A stretch of 23,528 nucleotides of DNA from an uncultured Porphyromonas sp. GTDB lineage: Bacteria; Bacteroidota; Bacteroidia; Bacteroidales; Porphyromonadaceae. Below, one piece after another: positions 1 through 7,810 of the stretch (its first letter is position 1; each line of letters begins with the position of its first letter). Below the pieces are notes generated by a model, which was given only the letters and a program-made list of their open reading frames with translations, was not told where the DNA came from and searched no databases. Location: contig NZ_CAMYEZ010000015.1 of NCBI RefSeq assembly GCF_947254915.1, positions 1 to 23,528 on the forward strand, written 5' to 3'. The position numbers and the translations under genes are program-made.

Positions 1-125
1 CCCTAGGGAGGGATAAAAAAATCCCTAGGGAGGGACGAAAATCTCCCGAGGGGGGTGGAACGAAAGCTTCCCATCAGTTTGGAACAGCACTTCCGAGGGG
101 AGGAATGCGGCTCCTAGGGAGGGCA
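1..125. repeat. Degenerate G-rich tandem repeat, ~22-bp units
   Basis: About six imperfect units start near 1, 23, 45, 70, 92 and 112. The first two share CCCTAGGGAGGGA exactly and lie 22 bp apart; later ones drift (CCCGAGGGGGG, TCCGAGGGGAGG, TCCTAGGGAGGG). The core CCCTAGGG is itself a palindrome, so neighbouring units can also pair. No reading frame or promoter is evident. The array may continue left of the window. Function unknown. Confidence 0.7.
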
Positions 126-174
126 GCTCCTGACATGAGACTGTTGCAAAAGTCAGCAGTCTCGACATATAGCA

Positions 175-211
175 GAGGCGGTGCCACCCCATGCTGGGGA
201 GACACCGCCTC
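175..211 (-). terminator. GC-rich hairpin downstream of the fimbrial operon; possible terminator
   Basis: GAGGCGGTG (175-183) pairs perfectly with CACCGCCTC (203-211). Inside are a 3x3 internal loop, a CCCC/GGGG stem and a 5-nt loop (191-195). It lies about 50 bp past the stop of the last fimbrial gene read on the minus strand. No clean T-run follows on that strand, only a short TTTT about 25 bp further on, so terminator function is a guess; it could also be a mobile palindrome like those at the right end of the window. Confidence 0.45.
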
Positions 212-259
212 GCTGTATCTGTACGTGTAGCCTCGCTCGGAGACTAACGCTCTAGGCGA

Positions 260-2506
260 CTACTTGTCACTGAAGAGACGTACGGGGTACCATATTACGT
301 ACTCAGGTCTAGGGTCATTAGACCGAGTATACATACCTGCTGCGCCAGTGATATGGTGATTATCAAAAGTGCCACAAACCACATATGATGCATCAATGTC
401 AGCCCTGTTTGAGAGGATGATAGCCCATCGTCCGACATGTGCATAGGGAGAGTTAGGATTGTCCTTAGCGTGTAGGTACATCTGATCCACATATCCAGCA
501 GCGTAGAAGGTACGGGTGATATCGTTCTCCTTGTTGCTGTTCCAGAAAGCCTCGTTGGCTATGCCATCGACGCCACCATTCCAGTTAGGGCCTAGATAGC
601 GAGAGGTGATCTTGTAGTAAGATGAGATCTTGCCTGTCTTATCACCCTTGAAGTCACCTACCCACTCGTAGCGGTAGGCCGTGACGAACATATTGTTGTA
701 GCCGTCACTCACTCTCTTATGGCGCAGTCCGTAGGAGACGTGATTGGCCTTGTCAGTACGGTAGTCTGCTGTGAAGAGGAAGCGGGGGCTCTGCCCATTG
801 TCAGGGTATGCCCAGCAGGGGAATGTGGTAGGTTCTTTTGCATTCTCTATGGGACCAGCGGACTCTCCTACGCTATACTCGGTAACACCATGGGTGACTT
901 GGTTTTTAAGAGGCATGATACTAGCTAGCTCATAGACGTTGTCGGCGAGGTGATAGCCCTTGCCGTCAATGGTTACATGCTTGTGCTTCTCCAGGAAGGT
1001 CGGCACGTGAAAGTATCCAACACCATCAACGCTGGTCTCGTCTGTGGCAAACGTGAAGTTTTCGCCATTAGCCGCTTCAGGATGAGGGGCTAGGTAGTGC
1101 TCGGTGACATACTCTAGAGGCATCTTAAAGCGACCATGCTTGATCGTCAGAGGCTTTTTAGTAGCACCTGAGTAGTTCTTGGCAACGAGCTGTATCTCCT
1201 CATACTCTGGCAGGGTAGGTTTGCCTGCCCCATTGACTAGAGGGATGAGCTCAGTCGCTGCGGGGATCGTGAGCTTGTAGTCTTGCGAGATCTTGCCCGT
1301 CTTGGGGTCGGTCGTAGGAGTGCCTACTTTCTCTAGCGTTGCTCCGTGGCTGTCTTGACCTTCAGCTAGCTCGAGCGTACCAGCCTCTGTGTAGCCACCG
1401 ATGGTAAAGGTGATTTCACTCTTCCCCTGCGTGGTCGTGTAGATCTCATTGGGAGAGTTGACCAGGTAAGGGGTCATGTAGGGAGCGTTGGAGATCTGAG
1501 CAGCGTAGTCTACGTAAAAGGGCTTGAGGACATCGTCCTCAGCGTAGTTGATTCCCTTCTCGCTATCGTTCCAGTCGATCACTTTGACCTGGTACTGGAA
1601 CTGACCGAACTTCATCGTTGGGTCTGCGGGATCGTGTGCGCCACCTACATCCTGGAGGATGATGTTGTAGAGGTGGTTGCGCTTGATGACGAAGTTCTCT
1701 AGACGTACAGTCTCAGGCTTGAGTGCGATACCCTTGTAGGTAGCCTCGATGGTAAAGAAGGTCTCGTTGCGCACGTCGGTCTCGTAGCCGTAGATGGTTG
1801 CCTTGAGGGTATTGTTCTCAAAGAGTGAGCCGTCGTAGACCTTAGCGTTCTCCGTAGCCTCGATCTCTGCCATCTGGCCAACCTGTGCGAAGAGGTGAGA
1901 CTGGACACGGCGCTTGCCGAAGGTTACCTTCTGGATCTCCAACCCCTCGATGGTGTTGTAGATATCAAAGCGGGCAGCAACACGTACCAGCTTGATCTTA
2001 CCGAGGTTGGTAGACTCCTTGGACTTGACGGTGACGTTCTGACGATCGGAGGTCATGAGGAAGTTTGTAGCCTGATTGTCCTCACCTGGGGTCTGCTTTG
2101 CAACGAGCTTCCCTAGATCCTCGGGAGTCGTGGGCCCGGCCATCAGTTTGGCAACTAGATCAGCGTCTGGGTTAGCAACGAGGAAGAAGTAAAAGTCACC
2201 ACTCTTCTCATTGTCAAACTCGTACTGTCCAGCTGTCAGATCAGTACACTTGACTGTCTTGTAGTGCAGACCAGACGAAGTCCTATAGACGACGGCATAG
2301 AGGTCTACGATCTTGCGCTCACGATCTAGTGCTGGCGTGGGGCGTGTCGTGTTTTCGTCACCGGCAGCTCGGAGTGAAGACTCAATGGTGAATCTTACGG
2401 TATTGCCTGCTCCCTCGTCCATCTTGAGCCCCGTCTCTCTACTACAAGAGAGGAGGGAGAGCGACAGCACTAGGAGGGCTGCTATATAGTTTATGGTATG
2501 TCTCAT
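260..2506 (-). CDS. Fimbrillin-family lipoprotein with C-terminal adhesin-like domain (probable fimbrial tip)
   Basis: 748 aa. The N-terminus is a lipoprotein signal with lipobox LLSC (Cys21). Residues ~35-315 carry fimbrillin hallmarks: KLVRVAARFDI (~172-182), KRNHLYNIIL (275-284) and a VKVIDWN strand (307-313). A linker with beta-rich sequence follows, then a C-terminal region (~487-748) with GYFHVPTFLE (497-506), CWAYPDNG (564-571), aromatic/glycine-rich blocks and a final YPVRLFSDK. The PT-x-x-E and terminal PVRL signatures recall the FISUMP (Fibrobacter major paralogous)/C-type-lectin-like fold. Two late cysteines (C564, C711) could form a disulfide. Fimbrillins of this Bacteroidota family are lipoproteins processed by an Arg-gingipain-like protease and polymerised by strand exchange. 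This is the last gene of the operon, 2 bp after the pilin gene. Its large size, distal position and extra domain suggest a tip adhesin, which is inference. Confidence 0.8.
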   Translation of the reverse strand: MRHTINYIAALLVLSLSLLSCSRETGLKMDEGAGNTVRFTIESSLRAAGDENTTRPTPALDRERKIVDLYAVVYRTSSGLHYKTVKCTDLTAGQYEFDNEKSGDFYFFLVANPDADLVAKLMAGPTTPEDLGKLVAKQTPGEDNQATNFLMTSDRQNVTVKSKESTNLGKIKLVRVAARFDIYNTIEGLEIQKVTFGKRRVQSHLFAQVGQMAEIEATENAKVYDGSLFENNTLKATIYGYETDVRNETFFTIEATYKGIALKPETVRLENFVIKRNHLYNIILQDVGGAHDPADPTMKFGQFQYQVKVIDWNDSEKGINYAEDDVLKPFYVDYAAQISNAPYMTPYLVNSPNEIYTTTQGKSEITFTIGGYTEAGTLELAEGQDSHGATLEKVGTPTTDPKTGKISQDYKLTIPAATELIPLVNGAGKPTLPEYEEIQLVAKNYSGATKKPLTIKHGRFKMPLEYVTEHYLAPHPEAANGENFTFATDETSVDGVGYFHVPTFLEKHKHVTIDGKGYHLADNVYELASIMPLKNQVTHGVTEYSVGESAGPIENAKEPTTFPCWAYPDNGQSPRFLFTADYRTDKANHVSYGLRHKRVSDGYNNMFVTAYRYEWVGDFKGDKTGKISSYYKITSRYLGPNWNGGVDGIANEAFWNSNKENDITRTFYAAGYVDQMYLHAKDNPNSPYAHVGRWAIILSNRADIDASYVVCGTFDNHHITGAAGMYTRSNDPRPEYVIWYPVRLFSDK

Positions 2507-2508
2507 GG

Positions 2509-3981
2509 TTACTTAAAGTCTGGGTTTCTATAATCCTTGTCGTAGACAATGGTGAGAATGCACTGGATCTCAGGAGCCGCATCACTGGTGATGGCGAACT
2601 GAGCTACACGAGCCTCGTCTCTGTTGTCTAGATCGTCTTGATAACGTATGTCGATCAACAGCTGCATCTGCTCGAACTCCTTCTCAGTACGTACTACACA
2701 CTTCATCCTCTTGGCTGCATCGTTGATAGGTGTCACAGTATATGCTGTGTGATCCTTAAAGCGTGTAGAGAGCTGGAAGACGTAGTGATCTTCAGCCTGC
2801 AACGAGTTTGTGTAGAGGGTGTGGTGGAGGTAGTCATACTTCAGTGTAGAGGTAGTGACATGACGCATCAGCTCTACATCAATAGCAGGCATGTGGTGGT
2901 TGAGGAGGACTGCATTCCATGGCGTGTCCTCGATGGTGAAGACAAGCTTGCTACCTGGCTCCAGGGGTGAGTTGTCACCAAGGATGATTCGGTAGAGATA
3001 GTTCCTCTTGATATTGACAGGTGTGTAGGTCTCGCTAGAGCGGACGAAGGGGATGCGGTACTTGACCGCCATGCCGTTAGCGAGCTTGCCCTCGACGATG
3101 ATTGTCGTGGCATTTGCTACCTCAGCCGCCGTCTCGGGCTGCTGACCCTCGTAGAGGTAGATAGCCTTCTTGAGCTCGTTACCCTCAGCACCTGCGATAC
3201 CGGTGAAGGGGTTGGGAAGGTCGGCAAAGCCTGCGCTCATAGTCACCTTCTGAGCATCAGCGGGAGCCTGATAAGTGGGTTCACCAGCTGCATCCTTCGT
3301 GGGGAAGGTAGTGGTGCGGTCGTAGGTGTTCTCGACGTAAAGCTTTGTGATGGTTAGGTTAGGCACGTGGTTCGATACATCGACACGAGCTACGGCACGA
3401 GTCAGGACGACTGTGGTTCCCTTGTTGGTACCTACCAGTGCGATCAGCTCGGTATTGCCTTGCTTAGCTACGCCAGACATAGGGATGGTGTAGTCGGGGT
3501 CGGTGCCTGTGAGGATGTCCTTTGAGGTACCATCGGCAGCAAGCTGCTTGGTCATAAGGAGCTTCTCAAAGTCGGCACGGCTCATGCCCTCAGTGACGCC
3601 AGCTATCTCATCGTTGGCGACAAAGAGGAAGCGGCTGGTCGTACCAACCTTGTCGGGGTCGAAGTCTTTCGTATAGCTATACTCGGCTTCGCCCGTCTGC
3701 TGGAGCTTTGCCATGTCAATCTTGTCAATGCTGAGTAGCTTGGAGCCGTCAGCGTTGAACTGATACATGGTCAGTGACTTGACCGTCCACTCAGGCTGAT
3801 CATGGATTGCTGAGCGGTAGGTGACAGGCTCTCCTTGCGGCATCTGCAGCGTGAAGGTGAGCGATGGCTTGCCCTCTGTGAGGGTTGGCTCTTCGGCACC
3901 CGTACTCCTATTACAGCCTACGAGCAGTGTGAGCATCGAGGCGAGTAAGAGTAGAGGCACTATTGCAATTGTCTTTTTCAT
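2509..3981 (-). CDS. Fimbrillin (Mfa1/FimA-like) family lipoprotein, probable structural pilin
   Basis: 490 aa, starting MKKTIAIV, with a signal peptide and lipobox LVGC (Cys23). Family signatures in order: a YQFNADGS strand typical of the N-terminal domain (~73-80), IPMSG (166-170), LTRAVARVDV (193-202), IYLYEGQQP (274-282) and IKRNYLYRIIL (324-334), followed by TPW. These mark the two-domain fimbrillin fold of type V pili, in which the protein is exported as a lipoprotein, cleaved at the surface and polymerised. An additional ~130-residue C-terminal segment (~360-490) lies beyond the usual end, so it may be an accessory rather than shaft subunit. It lies 51 bp after the anchor gene and 2 bp before the tip gene. 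Family assignment is firm; shaft versus accessory role is uncertain. Confidence 0.85.
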   Translation of the reverse strand: MKKTIAIVPLLLLASMLTLLVGCNRSTGAEEPTLTEGKPSLTFTLQMPQGEPVTYRSAIHDQPEWTVKSLTMYQFNADGSKLLSIDKIDMAKLQQTGEAEYSYTKDFDPDKVGTTSRFLFVANDEIAGVTEGMSRADFEKLLMTKQLAADGTSKDILTGTDPDYTIPMSGVAKQGNTELIALVGTNKGTTVVLTRAVARVDVSNHVPNLTITKLYVENTYDRTTTFPTKDAAGEPTYQAPADAQKVTMSAGFADLPNPFTGIAGAEGNELKKAIYLYEGQQPETAAEVANATTIIVEGKLANGMAVKYRIPFVRSSETYTPVNIKRNYLYRIILGDNSPLEPGSKLVFTIEDTPWNAVLLNHHMPAIDVELMRHVTTSTLKYDYLHHTLYTNSLQAEDHYVFQLSTRFKDHTAYTVTPINDAAKRMKCVVRTEKEFEQMQLLIDIRYQDDLDNRDEARVAQFAITSDAAPEIQCILTIVYDKDYRNPDFK

Positions 3982-4032
3982 ACTCTAGTTATATTGTTGA
4001 TTTCGTTATTTGTGCTAATTGATAGTGTGCGG

Positions 4033-5061
4033 CTACTGCGTGACTGTGCCACCGGGCACCCAGTCTGCAACGCTTCCACTGAAGTAAGGGAATAGGGTGA
4101 CGCTACCATCATCATTGATGCGTAGTAAGATGCGGTAGATCTGCTCGGGTCTCTGGTCTGGTATCCAGCCAAAGGAGCGGAAGGCGCGTGTCAAGTCTAT
4201 CGGCTTGGTGATTGCCTCATCGCCGTGCCACACCTGAATGGTGGGGATGCGGTCGTTGAGATAGCGTAGCGAGATGAAGCTGCCCTCTAGCGTGTGGTTA
4301 AAGAGCTTGGGCTGCTCCTCGAGCTGTATGAGCTGTGGCGCGTGTAGCGGGAAGTCGTGCGTGACCTGCATCTCAGCGTTGATCGGTAGATGTAGGTTCG
4401 ACTTCGCTGGGTCTAGGCTGTACTGCTCCGTCAGCCCCGAGAGGCGTACGGTGTAGCCATCGGCATAGGGTGGTACAGACTCCCAGATGACACTATAATA
4501 AAGGTGCGTATGTATATTGGCGAGATCACAGATGTAGTGATCGTTGGCACCTGGCTGTATGTCGATCGTCTTATAGTTCCAGAAGAGCTGATCACCCTGC
4601 GGAGCATAACGTCCATCAGCTAGCTTGCGCAGCGTGAGCGTCATGTCAGACAGATTGCTTCCTCTAGTTAGAGGATCGAGTAGCGTATGCTCCTCAGTGG
4701 CATTACCCACGGTGAGGATCGTGTAGCGACCCACGGGCAGTCCCGAGAGGGAGAGCGTCTGGGGCGTAGCGGGGCTCTGTGGCACCTCTTTGAGTAGGTT
4801 GCCGTTAGCGTCATAGAGGAAGTGCCTCATCTGCTGTACCTCAGTAGGGTACTCGTCCACATTGTGACGCACGTAGCGATACTCGAGCGTGACCTTGCTA
4901 CAGCAGATGTCGCGCGGGTCTTGCGGTACACAGCTCGTCAGCAACACTCCGCAGAGGAGTAGCAGACCTAGCACGACACTCTGGTAAAGTGTCCCAGAGC
5001 ATCGCTTAGCTAAGCTGTGGAAAGGGGGCTTCCCTTGCATTATACTAGTCATACGTAGCAT
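4033..5061 (-). CDS. FimB/Mfa2-family fimbrial anchor lipoprotein
   Basis: 342 aa. The N-terminus carries a hydrophobic stretch (~28-42) and lipobox LTSC (Cys44) followed by VPQDPRDICC. The region after it (EYRYVRHNVDEYPTEVQQMRHFLYD) matches the FimB/Mfa2 pattern, a beta strand leading to a phrase like 'LYVFDENG'; here it is FLYDANGNLL. In Porphyromonas the Mfa2/FimB protein is an outer-membrane lipoprotein that anchors the fimbria and limits its length. The annotated ATG lies directly after the upstream TAA. The 43-residue stretch before Cys44 is long for a signal, so an internal Met (residue 4 or 8, at 5052 or 5040) may be the true start. It stands before the pilin genes rather than after them as in the P. 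gingivalis fim locus. Confidence 0.82.
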   Translation of the reverse strand: MLRMTSIMQGKPPFHSLAKRCSGTLYQSVVLGLLLLCGVLLTSCVPQDPRDICCSKVTLEYRYVRHNVDEYPTEVQQMRHFLYDANGNLLKEVPQSPATPQTLSLSGLPVGRYTILTVGNATEEHTLLDPLTRGSNLSDMTLTLRKLADGRYAPQGDQLFWNYKTIDIQPGANDHYICDLANIHTHLYYSVIWESVPPYADGYTVRLSGLTEQYSLDPAKSNLHLPINAEMQVTHDFPLHAPQLIQLEEQPKLFNHTLEGSFISLRYLNDRIPTIQVWHGDEAITKPIDLTRAFRSFGWIPDQRPEQIYRILLRINDDGSVTLFPYFSGSVADWVPGGTVTQ

Positions 5062-6537
5062 TTACAGAGCGAAGGACTCTAGGTTTTGACGAGCCACTGC
5101 AGCGTCTCGTGTGGTGAGCGCTTGGCGCAGGTATTGCCCCGCCAGCTGCTCATTGCCCGAGAGCATGTAGTAGACTCCTATGTTATTGTATGCAGCAGGC
5201 TCCGCATAGAGTGGCTGCAGGATCTGCCATGCCTCCGAGAGCTTGCCCTCTAGGAGTAGTAGGCGGCTGTAGTTGAGCTGTGCGCCGACGTTGGTCGGGT
5301 TGCAGGTTGCTGCTATGCGGTAGACCTCGTCAGCGTTGCGTCCCTGCTGCTCGTAAGCGGCTGCTATGCGGTTCAGCTCCGAGACAGATAGATCCTTCGG
5401 TCTAGTCTTCATAATCTCGATGGACTCCTCTAGGCTAAAGGCACGCACCTCATACTCTACGCGCAGGGTAGAGCGACGTAGCGGTGGGTAAACGTTGCGC
5501 AGCAGGTCGCCATAAGTGGAGAGCTTAGCCAGCTCCTCCTGACGACGCTCGGGTGTGTAGCTAGCGTCTAAGACGGCTAAGACCGCCTTTTGGTCTGCAC
5601 GACCTGTAGAGCGAGCGATCACCTCACGTAGTCCTGTCCAGTCAGCACCCGCACCGATCACCTGGAGATTGCCGAAGAGCGTCTCGCCATACTGCTTGAT
5701 GAGGTACTGCTTGATGCTCTGAGCACGACGCTCGGAGAGTCCCTTGTTGTGTAGCTCTGGTCCTTCGGGAGAGGCGTAGCCTGTGATGCTTCCGAGGACA
5801 ACCTTGTAGCTCGTCGGATCATTCAGAATAGGAGCCAAAGCATTGGCCAGCGCTGTGAGCTGCTCGTTGTTTTGTCTGTAGTTAGGCAAAACCTCAGAGC
5901 GGTCAAAGCGGTAGTTGATCCGTAGCTCGATCTCCTCCTGACGTCTCTTCGTCGGCTCATCCTGAGCTGCTAGGAGGGGCGAGAGATTGTCCTCAGTGAT
6001 GGTGATGCGGTCAGGCTTAGCCGGTGTCAAGGCGAGTAGCCCTAGCGGATCGGTATCGCAGCAATCCATACCGTAGTAGCGCATCTCTAGCGCTCCAGTA
6101 GCTCCCTTAGGTAGTGCCTGCGTGATCTCATAGTTGATCGTGAGTGGCTCGGCGTCGTGCTTACCCGATAGGGTAGCGACACCATAGGGGCGGGTATTCA
6201 TATACTCCTCATGACTCTGGAGAGCCACCTCGCGCTCGTAGTAGGGAGCTTGCCACTTACCATTGAGGATCAAGTGGGGCAGGAGTATCTCTTCAGCTTG
6301 GGCCGTCTTGTAGACCGGCTGTATGAGGAGCGCTTTGCCACGAGGCGTAGCGTCTTGGGGAATGACTATTTGACAAGATACCGAGAGGTCTCCAGCGCGT
6401 GTACGCATCTGCAGGTTCTCATACTGTATTGCATCGGTCCGGAAGCCACTCTGCGCCGTCAGCGTCGTAGACGATAGGGTAGCGACGAGTAGCAGGGAGC
6501 TGAGACAACTTATTATATAGGTCGTAAATGTCTTCAT
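5062..6537 (-). CDS. DUF3868 / OmpA-like / TPR protein of fimbrial locus
   Basis: 491 aa with a signal peptide (MKTFTTYIISCLSSLLLVATL, cut near TAQ at 27-29). The N-terminal part (~30-190) fits DUF3868, found in Bacteroidota fimbrial clusters. It is followed by an OmpA-like peptidoglycan-binding region (~205-360) with the typical GYASPEGP (253-260) and LSERRAQSIKQYL (267-279). C-terminal helices (~380-485), including NNIGVYYMLSGNEQLAGQYL, look like TPR repeats. An envelope scaffold linking fimbrial assembly to the cell wall is a reasonable inference; no precise function is established for the family. It begins 10 bp after the DUF3575 gene stop and ends abutting the anchor gene, so these are surely co-transcribed. 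Confidence 0.82.
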   Translation of the reverse strand: MKTFTTYIISCLSSLLLVATLSSTTLTAQSGFRTDAIQYENLQMRTRAGDLSVSCQIVIPQDATPRGKALLIQPVYKTAQAEEILLPHLILNGKWQAPYYEREVALQSHEEYMNTRPYGVATLSGKHDAEPLTINYEITQALPKGATGALEMRYYGMDCCDTDPLGLLALTPAKPDRITITEDNLSPLLAAQDEPTKRRQEEIELRINYRFDRSEVLPNYRQNNEQLTALANALAPILNDPTSYKVVLGSITGYASPEGPELHNKGLSERRAQSIKQYLIKQYGETLFGNLQVIGAGADWTGLREVIARSTGRADQKAVLAVLDASYTPERRQEELAKLSTYGDLLRNVYPPLRRSTLRVEYEVRAFSLEESIEIMKTRPKDLSVSELNRIAAAYEQQGRNADEVYRIAATCNPTNVGAQLNYSRLLLLEGKLSEAWQILQPLYAEPAAYNNIGVYYMLSGNEQLAGQYLRQALTTRDAAVARQNLESFAL

Positions 6538-6547
6538 AGGGCGTGTA

Positions 6548-7153
6548 TTACTTCAGGTAGTAGATAATGTTGAGAGCAGCCTTGGTAGGAGCAAAGGACC
6601 CCTTGCTGCCCTGTGACTGGAGGGTTCCACAGGCACCGCACTCATACTGCTTGTAACGGGTGTAGACGTAGCCTGCACCGATGGATAGCTCTACGCCCCA
6701 CCGCTTGGCAAACGCCCACTGGTAGCCCCACGAGAGGCCGACCCCCACGAGGTTGCCATCATAGCGACGATCCTTCAGTTGCTCGGGGAGAGGAAGTCCA
6801 CCCACGTTGTAGGTGGCATAGATCCCGTGCAGGCCGATGAAGTGCCGCTCGAAAGTTTTACAGGGCCACCACTTGACCTCAGGCATGACCAGTAGGTGCA
6901 TCGCCTTGGGGTTAGCATTGACCTGAGCCCCATTGGAGAGCGTCACCTGACGGTCACTGGGGAACTGCCACGGGTTGTAACCCACGAGGATCGAACCGCT
7001 CCACTGCGAAGCGATGCGAAAGTCCACGCCCGCATTGAGCGTCGAGGTGGCTAGGTATAGCGTATTGACCTTGGCACCTACTTGCTGCGCTGACAGAGTA
7101 CCAGCGAGCGAGAGGAGCAGGCATACGAGCAAAGTCTTATAGAGGTTTTTCAT
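6548..7153 (-). CDS. DUF3575 family outer-membrane protein, first gene of fimbrial operon
   Basis: 201 aa from the ATG at 7153, which opens a clean signal peptide (MKNLYKTLLVCLLLSLAG... cut after SAQ, residue 23). The mature protein reads VGAKVNTLYLATSTLNAGVDF, then alternating beta strands with WGYQWAFAKRWGVELSIGAGYVYTRY, ending in an aromatic Tyr-Tyr-Leu-Lys. This is the DUF3575 pattern of a small beta-barrel or periplasmic-face outer-membrane protein, repeatedly found with DUF3868 and Mfa2-like genes. The frame stays open 45 codons further upstream to 7288, but that part lacks a signal and would bury the signal peptide, so I chose 7153. Role in pilus assembly is inferred from context. Confidence 0.82.
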   Translation of the reverse strand: MKNLYKTLLVCLLLSLAGTLSAQQVGAKVNTLYLATSTLNAGVDFRIASQWSGSILVGYNPWQFPSDRQVTLSNGAQVNANPKAMHLLVMPEVKWWPCKTFERHFIGLHGIYATYNVGGLPLPEQLKDRRYDGNLVGVGLSWGYQWAFAKRWGVELSIGAGYVYTRYKQYECGACGTLQSQGSKGSFAPTKAALNIIYYLK

Positions 7154-7177
7154 AGACGAACTATTTATAGGATGCTT

Positions 7178-7205
7178 CAAAGAAAGCACTCCTGATTGGT
7201 CAGGA
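7178..7205 (-). promoter_or_regulatory. Possible fimbrial operon promoter with overlapping inverted repeat
   Basis: On the minus strand TTTCTTTG (7185-7178) matches the Bacteroidota -7 box TAnnTTTG at 7 of 8 key positions. It sits about 25 bp upstream of the chosen start. An inverted repeat TCCTGA-TTGG-TCAGGA (7190-7205) lies immediately upstream, in the spacer where a regulator could act. No convincing -33 TTTG is seen. Tentative. Confidence 0.28.
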
Positions 7206-7493
7206 ATTAGATAACGGAATGAGGTGAGAGGTGGCGATGCTTCCAGCTCTGGGGCTGTGTAGCTGTCCTCAATGAGGGCTCGTCTCAAGCACTTTAGGTG
7301 AGTAGCCGAGGGGAAATCTGTCTAGTGAATTACTGCCTAAGCAGTTGGAGGTTCGTAAGGTCTCTCACTTATTTAGAAGAACGATGGTTCCTAAAGGGGA
7401 CACTTCCCCAAGTAAGAACTCACAGCGAAGATACAACAAATAAACGAGTTGTGCAAAAATCACCGCACATTTCGCTCGATAATGCCATATCTT
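7206..7493. other. Non-coding leader region between fimbrial operon and repeat copy A
   Basis: No credible gene. A plus-strand frame is open here but has no recognisable protein. Short hairpins occur: ACTGC-CTAA-GCAGT (7332-7345) and GGGGA-CACT-TCCCC (7396-7409). A weak minus-strand -7-like TTTATTTG lies at 7444-7437. The region may hold the fimbrial promoter and its control sites. Confidence 0.5.
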
Positions 7494-7690
7494 CCGAGGA
7501 AATTGGGACTTGTCAGGGGGAAAATGAAAATTCTCCACGGAGCTGGGAAATAAAACTTCGGAAGAATGAAATAAAACTTCGGAAGAATGAAATGAAACTT
7601 CGGAAGAAGCAAATCAAAGTTCCGAAGAATTTTTCCGTTTCTCCGTGGACGTTCCAAGATCTCTACGGAGGAATTTCTCAATTTCCTCGA
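7494..7690 (-). repeat. Dispersed repeat element, copy A (four 21-bp units)
   Basis: Read on the minus strand, this 197-bp block is collinear with 17381-17556 on the plus strand, with about 141 of 176 aligned bases identical by hand count (~80%). The only length difference is one 21-bp unit. The units (TTCCGAAGTTT followed by YATTTCATTC) repeat with exact 21-bp period; equivalent positions are 7551, 7572, 7593 and 7614. Flanks contain CTCCGTGG/CCACGGAG motifs (7532-7541, 7641-7648) and TTTCCTCGG-type ends. Non-coding, AT-rich compared with neighbours. I do not recognise the family. Confidence 0.8.
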
Positions 7691-7740
7691 CCTTCCGATT
7701 TCTTCTCTCCGAAGTCTCTCTTCGCTCTTCCTAAGCATCA

Positions 7741-7783
7741 AAAAAAATATCCACGAAGATATGGGCATATCTCCGTGGATATT
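7741..7783 (-). terminator. Intrinsic terminator of the P-type ATPase gene
   Basis: On the minus strand an 18-bp stem (arms 7783-7766 and 7763-7746) closes over a 2-nt spacer. The single non-Watson-Crick position (7756/7773) is a G-U wobble in the minus-strand RNA but an A-C clash on the plus strand. A run of T (7747-7741 read on minus) follows directly. Strand-specific pairing plus the T tract fit a Rho-independent terminator 28 bp after the ATPase stop. The stem contains the same TCTCCGTGGA motif as repeat copy A. Confidence 0.85.
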
Positions 7784-7810
7784 GGGTTTTATAGGGATCG
7801 AGTGTCGGCT

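Noticed and set aside
7154..7288. N-terminal extension of the DUF3575 protein
   Set aside because: It would place 45 residues before a textbook signal peptide, and a possible promoter box lies within it.
7551..7634. Short evenly spaced repeats as a CRISPR array
   Set aside because: Units are contiguous with 21-bp period and no unique spacers; no cas genes in the window.
7460..7768. Minus-strand frame of 102 codons with FILPKFYF-type heptad repeats
   Set aside because: A similar peptide can be read in copy B, but there it hits a stop just after the third unit; bases vary without favouring third positions. It also crosses the ATPase terminator. A nucleic-acid repeat explains it better.
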